Below are positions 49,219 to 56,411 of a stretch of 64,000 nucleotides of DNA, one piece after another. Each line of letters begins with the position of its first letter. The stretch's first letter is position 1. The notes beneath the pieces were generated by a model. It was not told where the DNA came from, searched no databases, and saw only the letters and a program-made list of their open reading frames with translations. The DNA comes from an uncultured Gammaproteobacteria bacterium (lineage in GTDB: Bacteria; Pseudomonadota; Gammaproteobacteria; Pseudomonadales; Pseudohongiellaceae). A program made the translations under genes and the position numbers. The stretch lies in NCBI GenBank assembly GCA_913060975.1, contig CAJXVC010000005.1, positions 124,001-188,000 on the forward strand, in the 5' to 3' direction.

Positions 49219-51357
49219 GTGAGAACATCAAGAATTCTGATTGTAGCGATTATCGGTCTGGCCATCGCTGCCTATTATCTGTTTGGCCTCGATCAGTATC
49301 TCACTTTGAATTATGCGCAATCGCGCTTGTCCGAGCTGGAACAGTTCCGTGATGAGAATTTTGCTCTGACAGCCACCATTTACTTTCTGGCCTATGTCAG
49401 CATCACCGCGCTATCAATTCCAGGCGCGCTCGTTATCACGCTACTCGGCGGCGCAATCTTCGGGCTCTACTGGGGCACACTCATTGTTTCTTTCGCCAGT
49501 AGTATCGGTGCCACGATCGCCTTCCTTGTGTCGCGCACATTATTACGCGATTGGGTGCAAGCCAAATTCGGAAGCTACCTGGCTCCTATCAACCGGGGTA
49601 TGGAACGCGATGGCAGCTTCTATTTGTTCAGCATTCGCATGGTGCCGCTGTTCCCGTTCTTTGTCGTTAACCTGCTAATGGGTCTCACGCCGATCCGCAC
49701 AGTGACTTATTATCTTGTCAGTCAGGTAGGCATGTTGTTCGGCACGGCTGTTTACGTCAATGCCGGCTCCGAACTGGGTCAGATTACTTCCTTATCCGGG
49801 CTGGTTAGTGGTTCCGTGATTTTCTCTTTCGTCCTGCTCGGTGTTTTTCCCCTGGTAGCGCGTTTTCTGGTTGGCATCATTCAGCGCAATAAAGTCATGC
49901 GCAAATACAAAAAGCCTTCCTCGTTTGACGCCAACATGGTGGTCATTGGTGCCGGGTCGGCAGGGTTGGTTTCATCGATCATTGCCGCGGGTGCAAAATC
50001 GAAAGTTATCCTCATCGAAAAACATCAAATGGGCGGCGACTGTTTAAACACCGGTTGCGTACCCAGCAAGTCGCTGATTCGCAGCGGCCGCATCATGTCT
50101 TATATTCGCCGCGCCGGCGAGTTTGGTATTGATAACGCAAGCGGCTCGGTGGAATTCGGCAAAGTCATGCAACGTGTACGCGATGTGATTGCCCGCATCG
50201 AACCCCATGACTCCGTTGAGCGTTATACGGGGTTAGGTGTTGAATGCATCAGTGGTGAGGCAAAAATAGAATCGCCGTATACGGTGCGAGTCGGCGAACG
50301 TTTAATCACAACCCGTTCCATTATCATCGCCACTGGCGCGCGACCATTGGTGCCGGGAATTCCCGGACTCGATGAGGTCGAGTATCTGACTTCAGACACA
50401 GTGTGGAACCTGGAAGAACTTCCAAAACGTTTGTTAATAGTTGGCGGCGGCCCGATTGGTTGCGAGCTCACGCAAGCGTTCAGCAATCTTGGCTCGCAAG
50501 TCACCCAGGTTGATTTGGCGCCGCGCATCATGCCGCGTGAGGATGCCGATGTCTCAGAACTGGTACAGCAACAATTTGTTGATCAGGGCATTAATGTGCT
50601 GACCGGTTGCAAGCTGACACGCTTTGGCCGTAACGGCGATACGCAATTTATGGAAGCCGAGCGTGATGGTGAAACTGTCACTGTTGAGTTCGACAAAGTG
50701 TTGTTGGCTATGGGTCGCAAACCCAACGTCGAAGGGTTTGGTCTGGAAGAACTTGAAATGCCGCTGACCGATCAAGGCACCATCAATATCAACAACAGTA
50801 TGCAGACTGCCTTTCCAAATATCTATGCCTGTGGTGACGTGGCCGGGCCATACCAGTTTACCCACATGGCCTCTTTTCAGGCTTACTTTGCTTCCGTCAA
50901 TGCGTTGCTCAATGGCTATTGGAGGCTACGTGCCACCTACCGAGTTGTACCGTGGGCTACGTTCACTGATCCGGAAGTTGCGCGTGTTGGTCTGAATGAA
51001 CAGGAAGCGAAAGAGCAAGGCGTTGATTACGAAGTCACACGCTATGAACTGGATGATCTGGATCGCGCCATAGCCGATGGTGAGGCGCGCGGTTTTATCA
51101 AAATCCTCACGGAGCCAGGCAAGGATCGCATTCTCGGTGTGACGATTACCGGTTATCACGCTGGTGAACTCATCGGCGAGTTTGTCTTTGCCATGACTCA
51201 TGGCATGGGCCTGAAGAAAATCTCGGCTGTGACTCATATCTATCCAACGCTATTGGAAGCCAACAAGTTCAGCGCCAATGCCTGGCGTAATGCGCGTCTG
51301 CCTGAAAAGTATTTTCCCATGTTGGAGAAGTTCTTTGCCTGGCAGCGTGGTGGTTAG
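49219..51357 (+). CDS. Fusion of VTT (DedA/TVP38) membrane domain and FAD disulfide oxidoreductase
   Basis: A 712-residue fusion. Residues 1-230 form a TVP38/DedA-like membrane domain: helices near 5-23, 52-105, 135-185 and 197-222, with the VSRTLLRDW and RMVPLFPFFVVN motifs. Residues about 236-700 are a pyridine-nucleotide disulfide oxidoreductase: GAGSAGL (244-250) for FAD, redox pair Cys275/Cys280 in GGDCLNTGCVPSK, VGGGPIGCELTQAF for NAD(P)H, YACGDVAGPYQFTHMA, and a dimerisation domain near HIYPTLLEAN. It resembles lipoamide dehydrogenase or mercuric reductase, but without a heavy-metal N-terminal domain. GGGGAG precedes the GTG start. Substrate unknown; a membrane-tethered electron-transfer role is inferred. 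Confidence 0.88.
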   Translation: MRTSRILIVAIIGLAIAAYYLFGLDQYLTLNYAQSRLSELEQFRDENFALTATIYFLAYVSITALSIPGALVITLLGGAIFGLYWGTLIVSFASSIGATIAFLVSRTLLRDWVQAKFGSYLAPINRGMERDGSFYLFSIRMVPLFPFFVVNLLMGLTPIRTVTYYLVSQVGMLFGTAVYVNAGSELGQITSLSGLVSGSVIFSFVLLGVFPLVARFLVGIIQRNKVMRKYKKPSSFDANMVVIGAGSAGLVSSIIAAGAKSKVILIEKHQMGGDCLNTGCVPSKSLIRSGRIMSYIRRAGEFGIDNASGSVEFGKVMQRVRDVIARIEPHDSVERYTGLGVECISGEAKIESPYTVRVGERLITTRSIIIATGARPLVPGIPGLDEVEYLTSDTVWNLEELPKRLLIVGGGPIGCELTQAFSNLGSQVTQVDLAPRIMPREDADVSELVQQQFVDQGINVLTGCKLTRFGRNGDTQFMEAERDGETVTVEFDKVLLAMGRKPNVEGFGLEELEMPLTDQGTININNSMQTAFPNIYACGDVAGPYQFTHMASFQAYFASVNALLNGYWRLRATYRVVPWATFTDPEVARVGLNEQEAKEQGVDYEVTRYELDDLDRAIADGEARGFIKILTEPGKDRILGVTITGYHAGELIGEFVFAMTHGMGLKKISAVTHIYPTLLEANKFSANAWRNARLPEKYFPMLEKFFAWQRGG

Positions 51358-51453
51358 GTTTCTTTACTGGCTTTAAACTTTTCAGATCCAGCGCTCTAAA
51401 CAGGCTGATTGAGTTCAACAGATAGGTTGTTTGGTTATTGCGGCTTCGGCTTC

Positions 51454-51600
51454 GAGTCGCACTATGGGCCATCTACGCCAGTCACTGGCGCCGGCCCTCC
51501 CGGCTGCCCTCTCTCCGCAAAAAGCCCAAACGGCGGTTTTTTTGCTGCGCTCGGCGTGCGCCTCTGACGTGCCTGGCGTAGATAACCCATAGCACGACTC
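51454..51600 (-). repeat. Inverted-repeat element A, 27-base arms
   Basis: Arms 51454-51480 and 51574-51600 match at 23 of 27 positions. All four mismatches become G-U pairs when the minus strand is the RNA, so a minus-strand transcript would pair over the full arm. A second 11-base stem (51481-51491 with 51558-51568, 9 matched) continues inward after a five-base bulge. The centre has an A5...T7 stem (near 51517-51545), also terminator-like. It could be a bidirectional terminator, a dispersed palindromic element or a structured RNA. Confidence 0.65.
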
Positions 51601-51748
51601 TGCATTTGAGAAATCGTCTGGTTATGCAACTTCGAGATACATCCAGAGTTGACTGGATTTTGAGGTATTGCTGATTATGGTGGAAGGTTGAAGGTTAGAT
51701 TTCGGGTTTCGCGGTTTCGGGGTGCACGATGTTCAATGGGAACTGCGA

Positions 51749-51908
51749 GCGCTGGGTCAGAGGGTGGGGATAGACCGGCGTAAAAGCGCAGCACCGACTG
51801 ACCGAGGAAGACCGCGTTACTTCGGCTTCCGACGAAAGGAGGGAACTCTGGTTTAAACCTAGGGTCGGGTGCAAGCAGCCGGTCTATCCCCACCCTCTGG
51901 CTCAGCGC
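51749..51908 (+). repeat. Inverted-repeat element B, 30-base arms
   Basis: Arms 51749-51778 and 51879-51908 match at 28 of 30 positions around a 100-base centre. Both mismatches are G-U pairs in plus-strand RNA. Inside, GCACCGAC pairs with GTCGGGTGC (one bulge) and GGAAG-A-CCG with CGGCTTCC, so the whole element can fold into one long branched hairpin. The arms share no obvious sequence with element A although size and layout are alike. Confidence 0.65.
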
Positions 51909-51968
51909 GTACTCTAGGCTTTAAACCTAAAGTGAACAGAGCCAGTGAGTATCCAATAAATAAAAGGT

Positions 51969-52169
51969 TTAAGTGGCCTTGCCAGGCTGATTACGAGACG
52001 CCATGAACAGACACAGTGAGAACAGGCCGCAGAAGATCACGAAGACACGCTGGGTAATACACAGCCCGCATGGGGACAGCAGCATGACGTGCTCCATGTA
52101 GAGCACAATACCAATTGTGATCACACATGCGACAAAGACACGCAAATTAAGAAGGCGGTTTCCGGGCAC
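51969..52169 (-). CDS. Half-length DsbB-like membrane protein
   Basis: A 66-residue protein (GTG start) equivalent to the N-terminal half of DsbB: helix 1 (about 9-29), the quinone-coupled redox pair Cys34-Gly-Leu-Cys37 in SPCGLCITQR, with Arg41 placed like the quinone-contacting Arg48 of E. coli DsbB, and helix 2 (about 42-57). The second half, with helices 3-4 and the second cysteine pair that oxidises DsbA, is absent, and I see no continuation with cysteines in other frames downstream. It may be a decayed gene or a minimal quinone-linked thiol oxidase. It lies 70 bases downstream-side of gshA on the same strand. Confidence 0.65.
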   Translation of the reverse strand: MPGNRLLNLRVFVACVITIGIVLYMEHVMLLSPCGLCITQRVFVIFCGLFSLCLFMASRNQPGKAT

Positions 52170-52239
52170 AATGCCAGTGCCGTCGTCTCGCCTCTATAAT
52201 GGTGCTGAGGCGCTGCTGCTTTCTAAAATCCTGGTCTGC

Positions 52240-53841
52240 CTATTGGCTGTTCCACTCATCGAGGAACTGGTCAAAACTGATAGTTTCAGAGTCTTCCACT
52301 GCCTTTTGCGCTTCGTGCGAGGCCTTGCTGGCTGCTTCAAACTCGGTGCTTGTTTTTTCATCAAGGCCACCGTTTCTCAGTTCCACGCCGTGCTTTCTTG
52401 ATTGCAGCATTGAGAATTCAAAGAAAGACATCTGCCCCTCCTGCATTTCCGCCAGCATTCGACCTGAAGGTGTCAGTGCCGGGTTGGCCAGTTTTTCGGC
52501 CTGTTCGGCAAGACTGGCTGAGTGCTTGTTGGTCTTTTGCAGATGGTCGAGAAGGCTGGCGCTGTGTTGCAAGTCGGTCAGCAACTCATCGGCCCACTCT
52601 TGCATCTTGCGTGGTTTGGCTTCCATGTTTAAAACGAGTTCGGGGTCGCGGCCATGCTCAACCACTTTGGCGATATTCTCGCCAACTTCGAAAAATTCCT
52701 GTTGATTACAGGCCGGGCTATCGGCGAGCAGGCAGTGCAGCAGAAAAGTGTCGAGAAAACGAATTTGCGTTGCGTCGATGCCCAGCGGCAAGTAGGGGTT
52801 CAAGTCCAATGCGCGCACTTCAACATATTCGATGCCACCTTCCTGCAGAGCAGCCAGGGGGCGCTGGCCATCTTTAAGCAATGGCTTGGGGCGAATCGTG
52901 CTGTAAAACTCGTTTTCCAATTGCAGCAGGTTGGTATTGATCTGCAGATAGTCTTTGCTCTGTTCGCCATCGGGGCCAGTTGTCATTCGGTACTGGCCAA
53001 TCGTTTCATACTCTTCATACGGGGTATGCATGGCGCTGTGCAGGCACTCAACGTAAGTGCTCAATTCGTTGTAACAAACAAACAGCGATTTTTGTGCTTC
53101 GGACTTGTAGCCCAGGTTGCCCATACGCAGGCAAGTCGCATCAGGTAAATAAAAGCTGTGTTGATCCAGCGATTCCAGGCCGTGGTCGCGACCTTGGGCA
53201 AAACATTTGCAGGCTGCTGGTGAGGCCCCGAACAAATACAGTAATAACCATGAATAGCGGTGGAAGTTGCGGATCAGGTGCAAGTAGCGATCGGTGCGGA
53301 AATCCTGCAGCGTGCCGGTGTGGCCGCAGATAGCCTGATAAGGCCCCCAGAACGCCTCGGGCATAGAGAAGTTGTAATGCAGGCCGGCGATCACTTGCAT
53401 CAAGCTGCCGTAGCGATTGCTGAGGCCATGGCGATACAGGGTTTTCATCTTGCCCATGTTAGAGCTGCCAAACTGCGCAATCGGGATGCTGTCTTCTGCC
53501 CCTAACGGGCAGGGCATGCTCGATACCCAGAGAATCTCGTCGTTCTCCAGATGCTGCATCGAATAACGGTGGATGTTCTCAAGCATCTTGAGACATTCAT
53601 CGATGTCTTCATAGACAGGCGTGATGAATTCCAACAACGCTTCGGAAAAATCCGTGGTGATGTAATCGTTGGTGAGAGCAGAGCCCAGGGCGGGGGGATG
53701 GGGATGCGGGGAGATATGCCCATCGGGCGAGACTCGCAAGCTTTCCTTTTCGATACCCCGGCGAATTGCCGCCCATTCTGCGTGAAATTCCGGCAGCTTA
53801 TAGCGTTGCAGGCAGTCCTGATATTGCTTGGTCAAAGTCAC
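52240..53841 (-). CDS. gshA: Glutamate-cysteine ligase (type 1)
   Basis: A 533-residue enzyme for the first, limiting step of glutathione synthesis. Family segments include RRGIEKESLRVSPDGHISP, TDFSEALLEFITP, SSMPCP and YVEVRALDLNPYLPLGID. The first start is a GTG; a TTG two codons later has GGAG five bases upstream and may be the real one. Its product is used by GshB, encoded 34 kb away. Confidence 0.96.
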   Translation of the reverse strand: MTLTKQYQDCLQRYKLPEFHAEWAAIRRGIEKESLRVSPDGHISPHPHPPALGSALTNDYITTDFSEALLEFITPVYEDIDECLKMLENIHRYSMQHLENDEILWVSSMPCPLGAEDSIPIAQFGSSNMGKMKTLYRHGLSNRYGSLMQVIAGLHYNFSMPEAFWGPYQAICGHTGTLQDFRTDRYLHLIRNFHRYSWLLLYLFGASPAACKCFAQGRDHGLESLDQHSFYLPDATCLRMGNLGYKSEAQKSLFVCYNELSTYVECLHSAMHTPYEEYETIGQYRMTTGPDGEQSKDYLQINTNLLQLENEFYSTIRPKPLLKDGQRPLAALQEGGIEYVEVRALDLNPYLPLGIDATQIRFLDTFLLHCLLADSPACNQQEFFEVGENIAKVVEHGRDPELVLNMEAKPRKMQEWADELLTDLQHSASLLDHLQKTNKHSASLAEQAEKLANPALTPSGRMLAEMQEGQMSFFEFSMLQSRKHGVELRNGGLDEKTSTEFEAASKASHEAQKAVEDSETISFDQFLDEWNSQ

Positions 53842-53902
53842 TCCAAATCATGGCTGGAACCGGGTGGTCGCTGGCGCCATGTTGACTCACTTGCGGTGGA
53901 GC

Positions 53903-53911
53903 ATTATGGCA
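53903..53911 (-). promoter_or_regulatory. Extended -10 candidate for gshA
   Basis: TGCCATAAT on the minus strand matches the extended -10 with one change and lies 62 bases before the gshA start. No clear -35. Confidence 0.35.
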
Positions 53912-53953
53912 AATATCACCCGGTGGTGCTAACCAAGTTCGTCCCGGATAAAG

Positions 53954-54358
53954 CTACGCTTCGCCGCCTTGTTTGAAGCGGGTTATCTGACGGCGTTGCT
54001 TCTTGTTGGGTCGGGTCGGAGAGGGCCAGTTGGCTGCCTGGGCTTTGCGCTGCGCAGCCGTTGCCTCGCGTTTCTTGATGCTGTCCGGCGTTTCTTCATA
54101 CAGCAGCTGCGCCTCGGGTGCACCACGGCGCTGTTCGCTCAGGGCACGGACAATCACGGTTTTCTCATCGAAGCCTTGGCGTAATTCGATAGAGGCACCG
54201 ACTTCGATTTCCTTGGCAGGTTTGGGCCGGGCGCCGTTGCACTGGACCTTGCCACCATCGATCGCCTGCTTGGCAACGGCACGAGTTTTGTAAAATCGCG
54301 CGGCCCACAGCCACTTGTCGAGGCGGACTTTTTGTAAGGCGTTGTCTTGATTGCTCAT
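53954..54358 (-). CDS. hslR: Hsp15, heat-shock RNA-binding protein
   Basis: A 134-residue S4-domain protein: RLDKWLWAARFYKTRAVAKQAIDGGKV is the S4 core (given by its first and last residues at about 12-38). A basic Lys/Arg-rich C-terminal tail follows. Hsp15 binds free 50S subunits that carry a nascent chain and helps recycle them. It sits beside yrfG as in E. coli and Pseudomonas; hslO is not adjacent. Confidence 0.94.
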   Translation of the reverse strand: MSNQDNALQKVRLDKWLWAARFYKTRAVAKQAIDGGKVQCNGARPKPAKEIEVGASIELRQGFDEKTVIVRALSEQRRGAPEAQLLYEETPDSIKKREATAAQRKAQAANWPSPTRPNKKQRRQITRFKQGGEA

Positions 54359-54417
54359 GCTTGGCTTTCCGGTCTCAATTCGCTGCTATGGACTATTACT
54401 GAACTTTCAATGAGCTT

Positions 54418-55092
54418 TCACTGGACTTTGGTGGCGAGAATCGACGGCAGTACGGCACCGAAATCATCGATCTGGGTAAATTCCTCGGCTGCCAGATCCG
54501 GTCGCTGGCTATCGGGCTGCTTGATGGCGTACAGATGCTTGATGCCCTCGCGCTGAGCCTGGCGGAGCACAGGCAGGGAGTCATCGAACAGAATCGTGCG
54601 CTCGGGGTCGAAAGGCGTTATCTCATTCAGCATAGCCCAGAAGCCATGATGCTCCTTGGCGCGCTTCAAGGTATGCGAGCTAATTCGCGCATGAAAGTAG
54701 TCGGCGATGCCGGTGTGCTGCATTTTGATATCAAGGCTAAACGGATGGGCATTGGTAATCAGCAGCACCTGCTTGTCGTGCTCGTGCAAATCTTTCAGCA
54801 GCGCTTCCACATTGGGGCGGATCGAGATCTTGTCAGTAATTCTGTGCTTGAGCTCGGTGATATTGATCTGCAGCTCATCGGTCCAGTAGTCGAGGCAATA
54901 CCACTCAAGTTTGCCCCGCATGGCGGTGTTTTTCTCCATCACCAGTGTGTAGGCTTCTTGTGGTGGTATCCCGTGAGTCTGGCTGTAGATTTCCGGGACC
55001 AGGGTCTGCCAGAAATAATTGTCGAAGTGCAGATCCAGCAGGGTGCCGTCCATATCGAACATGATGGTATCGATATCTGACCAGGGGATCAT
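54418..55092 (-). CDS. yrfG: HAD-superfamily GMP/IMP nucleotidase YrfG
   Basis: A 224-residue HAD phosphatase with nucleophile motif MFDMDGTLLDLHFDN, motif II LLITNAH, and motif IV LFDDSLPVLRQA. YrfG-type enzymes dephosphorylate purine monophosphates. The ATG start has GGAG seven bases upstream; a TTG two codons earlier is less likely. Same strand as hslR, 59 bases upstream of it. Confidence 0.92.
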   Translation of the reverse strand: MIPWSDIDTIMFDMDGTLLDLHFDNYFWQTLVPEIYSQTHGIPPQEAYTLVMEKNTAMRGKLEWYCLDYWTDELQINITELKHRITDKISIRPNVEALLKDLHEHDKQVLLITNAHPFSLDIKMQHTGIADYFHARISSHTLKRAKEHHGFWAMLNEITPFDPERTILFDDSLPVLRQAQREGIKHLYAIKQPDSQRPDLAAEEFTQIDDFGAVLPSILATKVQ

Positions 55093-55294
55093 GAACAAGC
55101 TCCGAAAGGGTTGACTGGGTGTAGTGACAGGCGCTGGCGGCCGGGGTAGAGGGCCAGCACAGTGATATAGATATCAAGCTTACTGAAGACGCGGGCAGAT
55201 TTGAATGACTGTGATCACATCCTGCTCAGGTAGTACCATGACACTGCGACTCTCGACAGGACGCGCAACGGCTGGTTAGCGGTCACAAGCGTAG

Positions 55295-55328
55295 GCAACA
55301 AGAGAGCGCAACAAGAGAGCGCAACAAG
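55295..55328. repeat. 13-base tandem repeat upstream of cysQ
   Basis: Two perfect copies of GCAACAAGAGAGC followed by a partial third (GCAACAAG), ending 44 bases before the cysQ ATG. Further AGCAAC/AGCAAG variants follow. It lies in the cysQ leader region; possibly slippage-derived. Confidence 0.8.
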
Positions 55329-55371
55329 GTTCGCAGCAACGAAAGCAGCAAGACAGCAAAAGGGTAGAGTT

Positions 55372-56214
55372 ATGTGGGACAACAAGGATCTGGACACACT
55401 GGTCGACATCGCGGTCGCCGCCGGGCAAGAGATACTGGCGGTCTACAACGACGTGACCCAGCCGGAAGTGACACTCAAGGACGACAACTCGCCATTGACC
55501 GATGCGGATCGCCGGGCGCACCAATTAATAGTACACAGGTTGAGCCAGTTCACGCCCGATACGCCGGTGCTGTCTGAGGAGTCTGAAGGCATTGGCGCGC
55601 AGGAACGTTTGTCATGGCGCCGTTACTGGCTGGTCGACCCGCTCGACGGCACCAAGGAATTTGTGAACCGCAACGGCGAGTTCACCGTCAATATCGCGCT
55701 GATCGACAACGGCGACCCGGTCATGGGTATCGTGCATGTGCCGGTCACGGGCGTAAGTTATCTGGGTATTAAACAGCCGGCGCAGCAGCTGGCGGGTGCC
55801 TGGAAGATTGACGAAGCTGGCGTCAGCAAAGCGATTCGCAGCCGCGCCTGCCAAAAGAACAAGGCGCTGGCTGTAGTAGCCAGCCGCAATCATCGCGGTG
55901 ACATCCTCGATAAGGTTCTGGATGAGCTGGGGGTAGCTTTTAAGGGTGTGGAAGTTGTCAGTATGGGCAGTTCATTGAAGATCTGTCTGGTTGCCGAAGG
56001 CAAGGCTGATCTGTATCCACGGCTCGCGCCGACTTGTGAATGGGACACAGCGGCGGCCCATGCGGTGCTGGCCGGTGCCGGCGGGGAAATTGTCGATACC
56101 GACTTCCAACCCCTGCGCTACAACCAAAAAGACGAGCTGTTAAACCCATTCTTCCTTGTTCTGGGGGATACGGATTTTTCCTGGGATGCGCTGCTGCTTC
56201 CCTTGTTGAAATAG
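55372..56214 (+). CDS. cysQ: 3'(2'),5'-bisphosphate nucleotidase CysQ
   Basis: A 280-residue inositol-monophosphatase-fold enzyme that removes the 3' phosphate of PAP/PAPS in sulfur assimilation. Metal-binding signatures: DNSPLTDADRRAH, LSEESEG, YWLVDPLDGTKEF and the C-terminal CEWDTAAAHAVLAGAGG. Lithium- and magnesium-sensitive in homologues. The gene is divergent from yrfG; the nudE gene that often lies between them is absent. Confidence 0.96.
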   Translation: MWDNKDLDTLVDIAVAAGQEILAVYNDVTQPEVTLKDDNSPLTDADRRAHQLIVHRLSQFTPDTPVLSEESEGIGAQERLSWRRYWLVDPLDGTKEFVNRNGEFTVNIALIDNGDPVMGIVHVPVTGVSYLGIKQPAQQLAGAWKIDEAGVSKAIRSRACQKNKALAVVASRNHRGDILDKVLDELGVAFKGVEVVSMGSSLKICLVAEGKADLYPRLAPTCEWDTAAAHAVLAGAGGEIVDTDFQPLRYNQKDELLNPFFLVLGDTDFSWDALLLPLLK

Positions 56215-56411
56215 CAGTTGGTCGTCTGCATGCCTCGCCATCTGGACATGTCAGGGTAAAAGGGTTAGCGTGATGGCCAGTCAAAAATTCTGCAATCTTC
56301 GGCGGTCCATCACATTGATACCTGATGTTTCTGCGCGAGAAGAACGCGCTACCGGTCAGGTTTCAGCGCTCGGGCATTTGGGTCCGAACAGCCAGCGTTA
56401 AGGGGGAAATA

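Larger units (their letters stand above)
51358..51968. other. 611-base convergent intergenic region with two hairpin elements
   Basis: Lies between the VTT-flavoprotein gene and mini-dsbB, which point toward each other. It contains two separate long inverted repeats (listed below) of similar layout, plus several GTTTAAAC/CTTTAAAC-like stretches. A 72-codon frame across the second element is judged an artefact of the repeat. No gene called. Confidence 0.6.

Noticed and set aside
51675..51893. 72-codon minus-strand frame through element B
   Set aside because: It is read almost entirely from the inverted repeat and its flanks, has no ribosome site, and has a composition unlike the real genes here; treated as an artefact of the repeat.
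55210..55219. TGTGATCACA palindrome between yrfG and cysQ
   Set aside because: Resembles a CRP half-site pair but lacks the six-base spacer of a real CRP site.
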